From Zygnema cylindricum (taxonomy: Eukaryota; Streptophyta; Zygnematophyceae; Zygnematales; Zygnemataceae): a DNA stretch of 64,000 nucleotides. This document shows positions 11,789 to 24,951 of the stretch, in pieces (the first letter of the stretch is position 1; the number at the start of each line of letters is the position of its first letter). The translations under genes were made by a program, and so were the position numbers. The stretch is from NCBI GenBank assembly GCA_037447655.1, contig JBBHKE010000867.1, positions 62,001 through 126,000 of the forward strand. The letters are read 5' to 3'. The notes beneath the pieces are model-generated. The model was given only the letters and a program-made list of their open reading frames with translations. It did not search any database and had not been told where the DNA came from.

Positions 11789-14700
11789 TTAGTTGACTAA
11801 AGCGCTGGCTTTTTTTTGAAGGCTGGCGATAAGGTCATCAAAACTTTTCTTAAACGAAGTGACACCCTCGACTTCTAATTGTGCTCCTGTTTCATCCCAC
11901 TTAATCCCAAATTCTTCTATGGTTTTGAAAATAGTCTTAGCTGTCTCCACTTCCACATCAATAGTACGATCCACTTTGCCGTGGTCAGCAAAAGCTTTCA
12001 CAGCCGAGTCTGGCATAGTATTTACCTGAATTTCAAATTTATAACAGCTCAGTATTCTTTCCTTTGCATACTAAAACTATGGTTCAAACATTGTGGGCTT
12101 CAATCTTGACAAGTTTCAACGGTTGAGAATAAGCATTCATGACAGCTTAGTAGACTCTCCTAAGTATACTAAAAATTCTGTCTTTAACGTTCAGGTTTCC
12201 TCTTGAAAAGATTTAAAGATTATGAATAATTATTACAGCTGAGTAAGATCTACTTTGCACGCTGACATTATGTTTCAAAGATAAATAATTTCAATCTTGA
12301 GAACTGCATTCCGTAAACTGAAACTTTGTTTCCAAGTCTGACAATTTATATCTTGAAAAGTGTCAAATGTTGTGAATTTTCAATCTGAAGAAGACAACGT
12401 CTTTATATCTTTATTAGGATAACAATAACAACTAATTATTACGGAGGCAAGCAAAAGATGACATTCAGTAGCATTTTGATCGAGTTTGTACTAACCGTGT
12501 CAGGGCCAATGAGAGAATCCACATAGAGTGTATCCGGATAAGATGGATCTTTTGTACCCGTCGATGCCCACAATAAACGTTGTTTTTTTGCACCCCGTTT
12601 TTCAAGAGCCTCCCAACGTGGTCCTGAAAATTTCTTTTGGTACAACTCATATGCCATTTTGCACTGAGCTATGGCCGCCTGTACAACAAAGTATTTGCTC
12701 CTCAGATTAGTCGCAGTCGTGATAAAAACGGACTCTTTCACATATCGTTCAATCCTAAACTAAGTTTAATTTTAACTGTAGTTCATTAACCTCTAATGAG
12801 GCGGCAAAAGCAGTTGAAAACAAACAATATCAGATATCGTTCAGTTCTGCATCGAGGAGTGAGACATCCGAATAGTGAAAAACAAAAAAATGTGGACCAA
12901 CTTTGTACCTTTCCTTTTAGTTTAAGTGCCTCCGGGATACCAATCGACTCGAGCTTTTTGTCTACTAAAGCGTCCACCCGACTAACAAAAAATGAAGCCA
13001 CACTCGATATCTTTGAAAGATCTCCTTCTGCTTTCTCCAATCCCTTCATGTATGCCTCCATCACATCTTCATATCGCGAGTTGGAAAAAATTAACTGCAT
13101 AGCATAAAGCCCTTCCAACATTGTTACTGGAGAAACTTACTTCTTGAACCCACTGTTGGGAGGAATTTCTAGACAAAATAAGTCAGAGACTTCACAGGAA
13201 AAGCAACGAAATATGCATCCATCCAAACAATGTGCATCAATTGAAAAAAAAAAAATCAAACAACAACAAAATAGGAAACGATGTAATATAAAAACTAAAA
13301 CAGGAAGACACAACCACGAGTGACGCACCGTCACATTAACACTAATCCCAGACGCAATCACTTCTTCGATGGCCGGTACACATTCCAAAGTCGCGGGAAT
13401 CTTGATGTACACATTCTCTCTCCCAACTTTAGAATGGAGGTCTTTTGCAGAAGCCACTGTCCCAGGCCCATCATGTGCCAACGCCGGAGAAACTTCGACT
13501 GAAATGTATCCATCCACAGCGTCACTCTCGTCATATATGGGACGAAAGAGATCAGCTGCCTCCACAATATCAGTGATTACCACACCCCAGTATGCCTCCT
13601 CAACTGACTTGCCTTCATTGATAAGCGATCTGAAAGAACATATACAATATAAATGATTAGAAGCAGTTTGAAAATTGGCTGATGAAAAAGTATCCACAAA
13701 TACTGTTAAATTAGTAGAAAGCCGTGCCTGAGATCAAATTTTAAATGTGATTCCATATGAACTGTTTGAAAAAGAAAACATGCGAATGTGTTCGTGGTTG
13801 GAGGTTTGTTAATATGGTAAAACTCCTATTTCCAGTTTTTTTATATCTTCCACCTAACATGTCTCAACAATTGGCATTCATTAAGGTTTCGTTCACTACA
13901 TTGGATCTCTCTCTCAAAATTGTACTACTTCTTACCCATAAACATCTACGAGTAATAATGGGCTTCACAGATACAAACCTGAACTGCTCGTCATACGCAT
14001 TTGATCCCATAATCGCCTTTTGGAATATCTGCACCAATGTCGAAATCATACTCCCTCAACAATCAATTTCAATAAAGAAAAACTGTTACAACTGCTACTA
14101 TTACAACGGGGAAGCGGGAGAGACGATTAGTCAGCAAGGATCAAACCATCGCTGCCAAACTTTTAAGAGGCAACCAACATATAAACAAATCTTCAATTAA
14201 TCTTCAAGTCACCTCAATTAATACCAGAAAGCTAATAATTAGCTTTGAATTCGCTGCATCCCTCTCCACGATGCTTTTCTTTCCCAGTATGAGAGAAAGA
14301 AAAGAAAGAAACAAATAAAAAAAGAAAGGAATAATGAAATAAAGAAGGAGAAAAATTTTGTACGTACTGTCGGATTACTAGTTACTCCTCGGATACCGAT
14401 GTCGATTTGCGAATTCAATTGGTCCACCGGTCTGCTTAAATTGTCGTACCACGGACTCTGTCGGTGCTCCTCCCAGAGACGATGCAAAGTCGTTTTCTTG
14501 CTCACCTCTTTCTGAGTTTCAATCACCATGGCTTGAACTCTGCAAAAGGAACGCAAAATAAGGAGATAAACAGGATGAATAAGAGACAATAAGGAGATAA
14601 ATAGGACGAAGAGGAGACATGACAGAATAATAAATTGAATATTTGATAGATCTTCACATAACAGGAATTGCAGTATATTATTAGAAGTATATTTATTCAA

Positions 14701-16229
14701 TATAAAATATATTATACGACGAAATATTTTAGTTGATGTTATTTCAAAAATGTTTAGTTGATGTTAGCTATTTTTTTTTTTTTAATTACATAATTAAAAA
14801 ATATACGCAAAATCATAGTAATGAATCCAATTTGTTATTATACCGCAGTCAATATAAACAATGTATCTTTGTATTATCTTGTGTGAAGAATGTGAAGAAA
14901 ATGAGTACAAATGAATAAGTTATGACAAAAGAAAAAGGTTTGATACAAGGGGAAAAAATAGGAATTAATAGGAATTAATAGGAAAAGGAATATCTCTTCT
15001 CTCTAATTTGTCTCTATTCAATTCCCTGGATCCAACATCAAAGTCTATAGTGAAGAGAAGCTGGTCTTCTTATCGCCCTGTGCCTACTTGCCAAGCACAA
15101 ATAGTATAGAGAAAACAATTAGTAATCTCCAATTTAATTAAAAAAAAGAACGGTCGGAATGAACAAAAAAGAAAAAGGTCAGAATGAACAAAAAAGAAAA
15201 AGGTCGGAATCAACATTTTGTTACTTATAATACGATATAACGCTATATTGCCATACATTTCTATGATATATATTACATTATATATATAACAACTTTATTT
15301 TGTTGCGTAGTGAGTTGTTCTCAAAAATTGGCACACAAAACTCACATGTCCATACTAGTTATGATAATTATTACTAACCAGTACACCAGTTATTCATAAC
15401 ATACAAGCTACACACAACTATGGAGGCATAAGTTGTTGGAAAGTAATTAATGAATAGCTACAAATAAACTTCCAAAAGGCTGAAATCGATTAGTTTTATG
15501 CAACAGCGACATGTTTTCTTCGCCAGTTTATCTTTTGCCTTCAACAAACTAAACTTCCAAGCATCAAAATAGTCAAAAGTTACGAAAAGAAAGAAAATCA
15601 AAACAGTAAGGGCTTGGTACAGCAGACCAGAAAAACAAGTTCTTTCGCTCCCTCCCCCTTCCCTCCCCCTCCCCCCTCCCCTCTCTCCCATTGTTTTCCT
15701 CTCCCACCATCTCCCTCTTTACCGCTCCTCTCCATTCCTCCGTTCTCCGGGTGCCATTCAGTTAAATCAGCCACTAAAGGATTTACGATTATAAATATTA
15801 TCAAATATTATCAAATAAATTCAAATATAATCAAATAAAATCAAACATAATCAAATATAACCAAATATCTATATGCTACTTCGATTAATTTTATTTTGAA
15901 GCACACATAAAAGGCAGCAAATTTTACTTTTACAACAAAATTGAATCTGATGGCTGTATCAATACAGCACTAAAATAAATATCTTTGCAAAAAACATAAG
16001 AAGGAGAGAAAACAAATCAAAGCAGTTTCGGAAATTTATACCTGAGTCCAAAGTTTCCATAACTCCGTGAGCGGTCAACGGTAAACAGTTTAGCTGATTG
16101 TGGAACAGGACAAAGACCATTGAAGTGGACAAAAATTGAGTGCTTTTTGTCTTTTCCCAAGGAAGAGCGAGATTCTGAAAAACTCCTCAGGGAGTCTGAC
16201 ACGTGGATGGGAGCTACACTGACAGCCAT
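11789..16229 (-). CDS. TAL: Transaldolase, plastid-type plant form (7 exons)
   Basis: Exons on the minus strand are 16229-16042, 14539-14368, 14028-13979, 13629-13329, 13094-12909, 12678-12496 and 12025-11789. All are GT-AG and in phase, giving 438 aa. Transaldolase moves a dihydroxyacetone unit from sedoheptulose 7-phosphate to glyceraldehyde 3-phosphate in the pentose phosphate pathway. The first ~65 residues are Ser/Arg/Lys-rich and look like a transit peptide. Recognisable blocks follow in order: [14 protein letters not shown] (exon 2), [15 protein letters not shown], and Y-I-K-I-P-A-T with the Schiff-base lysine at about residue 213 (exon 4). Then come [11 protein letters not shown] (exon 5), L-W-A-S-T-G-T-K and L-I-G-P-D-T-V (exon 6), and the C-terminal G-V-x-S-F-K-K-S-F segment (exon 7). 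No break or missing catalytic residue was seen. A long CT tract lies just upstream of the ATG. Confidence 0.95.
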
Positions 16230-16333
16230 GACTTTGATGCAACTTCCTCGAAACTACAGCCTGAATTCAAACCACTCTTCTTTATCCACCCGTTCTATTG
16301 TATCTCTCTCACACACACACACAAAGGGGGGGG

Positions 16334-16335
<2 letters not shown>

Positions 16336-16429
<94 letters not shown>

Positions 16430-16438
16430 GTGAGAGAG
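16336..16438. repeat. (GA)n microsatellite upstream of transaldolase
   Basis: About 100 bp of almost pure GA dinucleotide, with two small interruptions, preceded by a G-run. On the transaldolase coding strand it is a CT tract about 110 bp before the ATG, where plant 5' leaders often carry CT repeats. Whether it is transcribed is not shown. Confidence 0.9.
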
Positions 16439-16886
16439 GCAAAGGGAGAAGATACTGACAGTCGACCACGAAGCTTTTATGTAAAGAGAAAAAGTATCTC
16501 AGGAGTTACAATACTGGAACTTCTGTATTTTGTGTGTGTATATGCAGGAATACAGCAAGGGAAATATAATCTTTATACTGGCTGCAGGGGAAGCATGATT
16601 CTTACAGAGTCACGAGTTGTCGCACGTGCGATAACTATTCAAGCATGTTTGTTTCGCATGCGTGTTCGGAGGGCGATGGGGCGCTCGCCGCCGTCGACTG
16701 CAGCTTCCTCCCACTTTGCGGGAGACGCTTTTTCGCCGGACGACCGGCTATCAAGATCGCTGATTGGCCAGCAGGCAAACGTTGACGCTCTAGAAGATTC
16801 GCACGTGCAAAATGTGTAAAAGTGGTGTTACCTGTGATGTCATCAGTGGTCGGTGGCCTTATCTCGGGTTAAACGGTAATTGCTAT

Positions 16887-17237
16887 TAGTGTTGGGTATC
16901 GAGGACCTTTTGCCGATATTCAAAATATATCGAATTTCAAGTACCCGATAATCGATATATCGCCTCGATATATCGAAAACCAAATCATCGCGATATATTG
17001 GCGATATATCGGCGATATATCGAACCATAAAAATATGGGTGGGGGGGGGTAAATATCCGTATGAATTTCCGTACGATTTTCCGTACTGTGACTGTACGAA
17101 CACCCATTTTTTGCGATATATATCGCGATAATTTATGTTGGTCCCGGTACAATATATCGAGGAATTTGCTCGATCGATATTCGATATATCGAATATCGAA
17201 ATTATCGCAATATGAATTTACCCGATACCCAACACTA
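16887..17237. mobile_element. B-type hAT-like MITE (CGATATATCG-rich), with 8-bp TSD
   Basis: The termini are TAGTGTTGGGTATCG and its inverse CGATACCCAACACTA. Flanks are ATTGCTAT (16879-16886) and ATTGTTAT (17238-17245), an 8-bp direct repeat with one mismatch. The 8-bp duplication and the T-A-G-T-G terminus fit the hAT superfamily. The 351-bp body has no coding capacity and contains repeated gatatatcg palindromes. Confidence 0.8.
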
Positions 17238-17485
17238 ATTGTTATTCAAAGTGTACTGTACTATGCTGGTCGCTATTAGTGTTGATAACACTAATTTTGT
17301 CGCAGCTTTTATTGGCCCAAGATCATAAACTAATATAGTGTTACTGATATGGAAAATTTTCATATATTGTTAACCATTTTATATTATGTTCGTAGCAATT
17401 TGCGTTATTTACAACAAGTCTGTTTTCGTACAAAACGTTGACGAGACATCTAATTTCGACAACGCTAATTATCTTTAGAATGTAA

Positions 17486-18230
17486 AGGTATGTCCCCATG
17501 TATTTGTAACTAAGCGAGCTTACTTTGTATTTTAGCGTAGATCCTCCGCACCCTGTTTAAAGGTGTCCCTATGTGTAACAACGAAATTGTTACTTAAAGG
17601 TGTGACGATTGTATACGTCGACAATGTCTGTGACGGCTGTCATCGTTTACAATCTGTGATGACGCACGTTATTTTTTGTAATTGCTTGTGACGTTGTATG
17701 TCTCATCGTGACTTTGTAGACGTACCACCTTCCAACCTGTGTCGTTTCATGTTGAAGAAGATGTGCTTTACCTTTGCGTCTCCTATCCGTTCAACATGAA
17801 ATGGCATCATAATCTTGAGACCCTTGCAAAAATAAAACAGTACCCAATAGAAACAGACAAAGCAAAACAAATTGTGTACTTTTCCTCGTCGTACTGGACG
17901 CAAATGGACAAAACATAGCGAATCATGTACTTTTCCTCGTCGCTTTAAATGGTTTGAAATTTTTGAAAAAAATTGGCATCTGCCAATATGTGTTATTATT
18001 TGTTTAGCGGGGACATTATAATTTAAAACACATGGACAAAGAAAAGTTTGAAGATGACGTTTCTTGACGTGGCCAAGGGTCAAAAAACACAAGACGGGAA
18101 CATGTGCTACATTCTAAGTTCGATGCAAAATGTATTTCTATTTTTTTAAATTTTTTTATACGACTCGACGCTAATTTTTACAAGAAACCGACATAAAAAA
18201 ACCCTTACTTTGGCACATGGGGGCATACCC
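17486..18230. mobile_element. PIF/Harbinger-like non-autonomous element C1
   Basis: The ends are AGGTATGTCCCCATGT and GGGGGCATACCC (inverted), flanked by TAA at 17483-17485 and 18231-18233. Trinucleotide TWA target duplication and G-rich termini are the PIF/Harbinger (Tourist) pattern. It has the same internal sequence as C4 (34164-34944). No transposase was seen in its 745 bp. Confidence 0.75.
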
Positions 18231-18440
18231 TAAATTTACTTTTAAAACGTTTTAGCGTCCGGAAAGAGGGGGGGAGTTATTTAACATAAAGCACAAAACA
18301 AGGTAAAATTACTAAAAAATAATGATAAAATTTGCCCTAATTCTTGTGTTTCATACGATATCCAAACGTACGTATCTCGGCGAATGCTGTCATGGTCGTA
18401 TAGTTGCGCTTGAAACAGTGTCAATGCTAGCTCAGTGCAG

Positions 18441-18656
18441 TACACCGCCAATCGCTATTAGAGTATATAACGCCAATTCGGTGCCCTTTTTTCAAAAAAG
18501 AAAACCTGAAATACAATTAATAACGCTATTTAAGTACGTGGACCATAATCTGCCACGTCTCAGGTACTAAATTAGAATCAATAACGCTAATTGTTTTTTG
18601 ACGCTATTTAATCCTTGACTCTAATAGCGATTGGCGGTGTAGTGTTACTGCCAACT
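18441..18656. mobile_element. A-type hAT-like MITE with a vestigial B end
   Basis: The A module runs from TACACCGCCAATCGC to its inverse ...GATTGGCGGTGTA (18641). A short GTGTTACTGCCAACT tail that resembles collapsed B ends follows. The flanks CAGTGCAG (18433-18440) and CAGTAGAG (18657-18664) agree at 6 of 8 positions, so the target duplication is only tentative. It is closely related to the A module at 28856. Confidence 0.55.
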
Positions 18657-19678
18657 CAGTAGAGAAGCGACAAAGTATGCACGCAAATTGGCGTTATGTT
18701 CTTCTTTATTTGTGAACCCAAATACACAGAATATCGTTACTAACATTAAGGGCACTTTCCTATGTGATAAAGTAAATGTTTTTTTTCTGTCGTTTTCCTC
18801 CAAAACTTAGTCCGCAACAAGAAAATGTGCAGCAATATGAAAAAAATGAAATTACCACGTTACAATTTGCGTCATTTTTAAACTCTAAATGTACCGCAAT
18901 TTGTTGTTTAGCGCGTTTCGACCCACTTTCGCGTCTCTCCTGCTCATTCTCAAACTTTTATGCAAATAACCTCGCGAGGTGGTTTTAACTTAAGTTTCAT
19001 GAAGTGAACGAATTGACAGACGTTGTGGCACGCGTAAAAGGTTTTTGATTTTTTGTTTGAAGTACGCGGAGTACGAAAAAAAAACCACTCTCCATTTCAT
19101 ACTTGTGTGGACTTTATGGACTTTTTTTCCGTGCAAGGGTCGTGGAGGTGTCTCGAGCAACAGATGCCATTTCACAAAAGCGAAGTCCGCAAAGGCGCCT
19201 CTTTCTCTCTCCCTCTCCCACTACCGCGTTTATCTCACAATTATTACAACAAAAAACGACAATAATGGTACCAAATGAACGATCTTTACAAAATATTATT
19301 TTTGAGTGTCTTTAGGCGTATTTTGATGGAGAGAAAGGATGAAAAACAAAATCGAGAAACCATGGTATAAATTTTGGAATGTGTGACGTCGACGCCATCA
19401 TAAATGAGCATGACGTCAAAATGTCACAAACCCTAGACATCCACAATGTCACAAGAAACGAGATGTCTAACAATTGCCGCTATTTTGTAAACGTCATCAA
19501 TTGTCGCAAGTTTTGTAGTCGTCTACAACCGTCACAAATTACACCCACGTCTACATCCGCACAATTTAAAGTAACGATTTCATTGCATTAAAGCGGAACG
19601 CTTTAAAAGCTGTACGGAAAATCCTTGCTATGAAACAAAGTAATAAGACTAAGTTTGGTCACGTGGAAAATCGCCTTA

Positions 19679-20624
19679 GGGTACGTCCCCATGTAATCGG
19701 TACTTTGATAAAGTAATTTGGGTTGTAGTGGAGATTCTCCGTGCTACTTTGAAGAGCTTCCCAATTTGCGAAAATGAAATCGGAACTTTGACATGTGACG
19801 GCTGTAGACGTAGGTACAACTTTGTGACGATTGAAGGCAACTACGAAACTTCGGACGATTGGTGACGCCAACAAAACAACGACAACTGTAGATGTCTAGA
19901 TTTTTATGAAATTGCAGATGTTTAGGGTTTGGTGACATTGTGACGCCACGCTCACTTGTGACAACGTCGACGTCACGGATTGAAAAACTTTCCGCCATGG
20001 TTTCCCGATTTCGCTTTTTTTACTTTTCTCATTCGAATTGCCATTAAATAAAAACCTACAAAAATTTTTAAAAAATATTTTTCAAAGATCTTTCATTTTA
20101 TGCCAATATTGTCGTGATCATTCTAAAAAATACGAGATACAAGCGATAGTGTGAGAGGGAGAGAGGAGAGGCGATGACGGCAAAATATAGTGCAAAGGAC
20201 CCATGAATGCAAGTGGAAGTCCGAGACCCCTGCAATTTTTTTTCCGTACATAGCGCGTGACGGGCACGGATAAAAATAGCGAGGACTCTCCCTCGTCCAA
20301 AAATTTTACAAATCGTGTGGCGCGTGCGTGGTTCGTTTTTCATTTGCTGTTTGGGTGGTACTTGAACTAAAATCACCCCCTCGTGGTGATTTTGGATGAA
20401 GTTTTTTTTTGGGCTGGATTCTCTTGCCCGGGGGTCGAAATGGGGAAAACGCCAAAATGAGTTCAAATGACGACAAACACGCCGTACATCCAAAGTATGA
20501 ATTGACGTTCACTCTACTTTGGTAAAAATGATTTTCTCGTACGGAAAGGTTTTGTCAAAGTTCCCTGAATTTAAGGGCAAAAAAACAGAGAAAAGTAGAT
20601 ACTTTAATACATGGGGACGTACCC
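19679..20624. mobile_element. PIF/Harbinger-like non-autonomous element C2
   Basis: The termini are GGGTACGTCCCCATGT and its inverse ACATGGGGACGTACCC-like end, with TTA on both sides (19676-19678 and 20625-20627). The 946-bp interior is closely similar to C3 (30540-31495) and differs from C1/C4, so the family has two internal-sequence subfamilies sharing ends. No transposase is encoded. Confidence 0.8.
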
Positions 20625-21231
20625 TTAAGCTGCAATACAGTACCGTAGCGTTTACTTAAAGTTTTATTCAGTACGAAGAGCGGTGTACACCGCCCATCCT
20701 TAAAAACATGTTTTCGGACAGTCAAAGCTCTTTTTTTCGTCGCATATTTTCCGATTCTCAATCTTGACGTCACTATCCAGAGGTAAGACCATTACCTGTC
20801 GTTCATTTACCTAAAAAAACCGATCCAACGGTCCATCACAGTGATAAACTCTTTTGACTGCCCGAAACATGTTTAACTCTAATAACGACGGGCGTTCGTG
20901 TTGTTCACCGGTGCCATCGGCCGATATATCGGTACACACAGTTGTTATTGTTCATATTGACAATATGTAACTCATCAGCTTCGCGATATATGATATGGAG
21001 AAGTAGGCTCTTGTGTACGGTCGTCTCCAAGAATGCTCCACGTGGCTCGCGTTTGTAACTCTTTATTTTTGCCTGCTGCTGTACGTTCAAGTGTTTTTGT
21101 AGAGAACGTTTTACGGCAAACCTCCATCAGCAAAGAAATGGGATGGTTTACTAGATTCTGTACGCTCTTGTACCGTTCCGTACCTTTTAATATGTACATA
21201 TACTCATATAGTCATATACCAATGTTTCATG

Positions 21232-22941
21232 TAGTGTTGGGTATCGGGTAAATTCATATCGCGATAATTGCAATATTCGATATATCGAATATCGATCGAG
21301 CAGATTCCTCGATATATCGTACCGGGACCAACATAAATTATCGCGATATATATCGCAAAAAATGGGTGTTCGTACAGTCACAGTACGGAAAATCGTACGG
21401 AAAATATTACGGACCCCCCCCCCACTGAGCGGGGGGGTTTTGAAAAAAAAAATGGAAATTTCATTTTTTTTATGGCTCGATATATTGGCGATACGTTATA
21501 TCGCCGATATACTGCGATGATTTGGTTTTCGATATACTGAAGCGATATATCGATTATCGGGTACCTGAAATTCGATATATATCGAATATCGGCAAAGGGT
21601 CCTCGATACCCAACACTACACCGCGGATCGTAATTAGAGTAATGAAAAAATTAGGGTGAACTTCCAGTAGAGGAAAAGTGGGGTTGTTTACTGGATGCCG
21701 TACGAATTCGTACAGATTCGTACCATTTTTTTTTTTCAGACGAAACATGACGAAACATGTCTACTGGATGGCTCCAATATTATAGGCGTAAATTTCGACC
21801 GTTGGATTTTTCACTTTTTTAGATTCGCGAAGCAATCACGCACATCGTCCAGTGTGAAGAGACTCTCCTCGGGAGGAGAGTTTCTTCACACTGGTCGCGT
21901 ACCATTGGTACACGTGAAAATTAGAAAAAAAATCCACCACGAACAGGCAATGTGAATCGAACACGTCGTACACCCCATGTGCATTCCGCCACCGTGTATG
22001 AAGGTCGACCGAAATATCTTCGCACGCTCCTTCTGACATCCGCTGGCCTTAAAAGTTTGCGGCGCCTTTTTGACATTCCGTTCCGAAATTTTGATTTTCA
22101 ATTTCAAAATTAGAATCTGGTCGCAAAGTTTTCGTACGAGTCATTAACTACCTCCACCCGTACAAATATTACGTACAGATTTTCAGCTTTAAGAATATTT
22201 TTAGATTTTAAGAATCTGAAAACTAGCGTACGTGGCGCCAATCATAATTGAGAAACGATGTCTACTGGCACGACATAACGGAAGGCCGTGCCAGTAAACA
22301 TCAGAAATAGACGTATTCGCATGTTTACTGGGACCGCCTAATGGAGAACAGGCCTTAGAGTAAAAAAACCAAAAAAAAACAATTAGAGTAATAAACTCTA
22401 ATTTATGTGATTGAATTTTTTCATAGAGGAAGTTTACTCTAATTTATTTAAGTACTCTATATTGGGTTATGTCGGCAATAATTATCCGCGCTGAAATTAT
22501 GAACACTAAATTACGTAGAAGTACAAAATCTGTCAGTCCGTATTGTTTTGACGTCATTATGACGTTAGTATTATTTGTCGCGCTGAATGTCAGTTAATGT
22601 TCACACTGACGACGATGCTGTCGACGGACGAGAGTCATGCGAACGGCTTTTTTTCGATGTGATTGATTTTTCGTTTAGTGCGATTTCACGTGCGAGCGCG
22701 ATTCTATTAAATCATTATTTGTACCTTTTTACTTAAAAAAGTACAATTTTGCACGGTCGAATGTCGTCAGTATTCCACACTATTTAAAACAAACCTATAT
22801 TACAATTTTTTACGCTAATTAAACCTTACCTAAATTATAATAATGAAAAATGTAGAATCGTTTACTCTATTTGATGTCATAGAGTCGAAATTTCGAGCGA
22901 CCGAATCAGAGTAATTTACTCTAATCACGATTCGCGGTGTA
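21232..22941. mobile_element. Composite hAT-like element, B module + A module, perfect 8-bp TSD
   Basis: The left end is TAGTGTTGGGTATCG (B) and the right end ...GATTCGCGGTGTA (A). The B module (21232-21618) abuts the A module (21617-22941) through a shared TA in CAACACTACACCGCG. The whole 1710-bp unit is flanked by GTTTCATG (21224-21231 and 22942-22949), identical 8-bp copies. The A module here is expanded to about 1.3 kb. Its orientation is opposite to the composites at 28856 and 62941. Confidence 0.85.
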
Positions 22942-23354
22942 GTTTCATGTCGACCTATCCAGATTCTCCAAGCTTCTAGGTTTAAAACTAATCTGGGGTC
23001 ATCATTGGCGAATCAGCACTGCCCACATCGAAAACAGCTAGACCCACGTCAGCGTACAAGTATTTCCTTTGTACAATGGTCACATCACGCTGAGTCCCTT
23101 GAGGTCGCCCTCGTGGCAGCGACCTCCCGTGACCCTGTAGACGACACTTACAGCGCAACACTCCGATCAACCCTAAAAAGCCGTTAAAACGCCGATCGTT
23201 CTGCAATCCAGATAGGTTTACACTTGCCAAAAAACGCAGTATCCTCCACCTCGTGTCCAATGACAAATGTTGGAACCTCATCTCACCAATGACGCATGGA
23301 ATCCGTACCTCTCTTTATCGACCTAGTGAACATAGACGCGCAATGGGATTTTTA

Positions 23355-23510
23355 TTTTTTTATATTAATACCAATGCGTATAGGACCATAAAAAAGTCGA
23401 ACGCACGGCTTGTTGGTAAGGGGTTTTCTCAGGGTTCAGCGCATAAATTGTATCATGATTTCTTCGTTCTATCCCCAAGCAAAACCTATTGTGACTCCCT
23501 TGTCCACTGA
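23355..23510 (+). pseudogene. Copia reverse transcriptase relic
   Basis: A short stretch reads N-T-N-A-Y-R-T-I-K-K, then A-R-L-V-G-K-G-F-S-Q and Y-H-D-F-F-x3-S-P. This follows the start of the copia RT domain (K-x-N-A-D-G-T-I ... K-A-R-L-V-A-K-G-F ... D-Y-x-E-T-F-x-P-V). It is surrounded by non-coding sequence and no other element part was recognised nearby. The similarity is partial and short, so decay is far advanced. Confidence 0.5.
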
Positions 23511-23874
23511 GTTGGCGTACATGGACAATTGTTATTCCTCCAAAGGAAGCCAGCTGGGCTCACTCCCTCCTCACCCATTTGGCTCTTCCCCTTTTTAGTT
23601 CTATTTCACCATTGGGTGCATCGTCGATGGCTCTTTCCACTTTTTTATATTCCCACTACCGGTTTTTGACTTCCTCACCAAAGCCGTACACAAGCCGCAT
23701 CTTCAGCAGTGCGCTTCCTCTCTCATTCTTTCCCTTCCTTGAAGACCCTGGAGTAGATTGGCGAGATTTCGGACTTTGCACCCTAATCCTTTATCTTGTA
23801 CAGTGCACACTTCAATGTTTTATACATAAATAATCCCTTCGTAGCTCATGTAACCTTAATTAAAACTTGTTTCT

Positions 23875-24950
23875 CTGTATTAGAAGTAGGAGAGCTTTAG
23901 AAATTAATCGCATAATATCCCATATGAGGTTGTTTTCATAACTGCATATCATCCAATGTAGCATCTTGGTTCTTTCTGCACCAGGAAAAGGAAGCAAACA
24001 GACTGCTGTATGCTCTTCAGAATCCACATTATTTTTGGTACGTCGAGGATAGATCACGAGAATACCAGAACATGAAACATTCGTTTGAGCCACAGAACAT
24101 AATCCTTTAAAATATGCAAGCATAAAGTGAAAAAATTGTGTGGTTATCCACGTTACACTGGTATTTTTACTTAGTGTGCAGTGGTACGGGTATAATATGG
24201 TACAGGCACTGGGTGTTTCCGACTGTTTTCACATATTTGCACTATGAGACAACATTACTCAAAGACTGAAAATCATCTGTTTCCAAATAAACATCATGAT
24301 TATACAATCCCAAAAAGTACGGCACAATGAACAGCACATCCGATTCACCCAGAGCAATAGAAAATACCGATTTGAAAAAAAAAAAAAATCGTACAATTAA
24401 GCACAGATAAATCAACTCACGATAACGAATGTCAAAACAAAAGAGAACCACCGCGGCCGGACCTTTGGAAACATTGTTACTCCAAATCATCTACACTACA
24501 GAGTGTCACTACCATGTACAAGGTACTAACTGCCGTATCAAAACATTGTGCAAACATTGTGCAAAAGTGTTGCCTTATACACAACATTGACACAATCTAA
24601 TCCATCAAGGGAAAAGTTGCTACAGCCAAATCTTCCAACCATTCATCTTCAATTTTGCCTAAAGCAATCGTTCCTAACCCGTCCAAAAAATTCATGAGCT
24701 TCAGGAGCTTCAAGTATCAACAGAAATTATCGTCAAATTGTCAACTCAGGATTGTCACAAGAAAAAGACATTATTCGCGCTTTTGTCAGAAACAAAGTCC
24801 TCTGTATGCGAGATGTCCACCCAATAAATTGTTCCCATCATTCAATAGGTTGAAGGAGAGCTGGGCCTCCACATCTTCACTAGTTACAAGTTGGAGATCC
24901 AAACGGTCAAAAACTGAAATTGGTATTCCAGGATTTTTTGTGTAAGGTCA
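23875..24950 (-). other. Unrecognised coding-like stretches downstream of the glyoxalase gene
   Basis: On the minus strand, several stretches have protein-like composition in shifting frames: about 24945-24810, 24700-24600, 24490-24420, 24370-24243 and 24100-23875 (the last with H-T-A-V-C-L-L-P-F-P-G). No splice plan joins them cleanly and I recognise no family. They could be exons or remains of a decayed gene, or simply the 3' flank of the glyoxalase gene. Confidence 0.25.
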
Positions 24951-24951
24951 T

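Noticed and set aside
14239-14700. 153-residue frame on the minus strand
   Set aside because: It is transaldolase exon 2 read through into both flanking introns; the splice sites at 14539 and 14368 are clear.
15598-15838. Open frames on both strands over a pyrimidine-rich stretch
   Set aside because: They lie in transaldolase intron 1 and reflect CT-rich low-complexity sequence.
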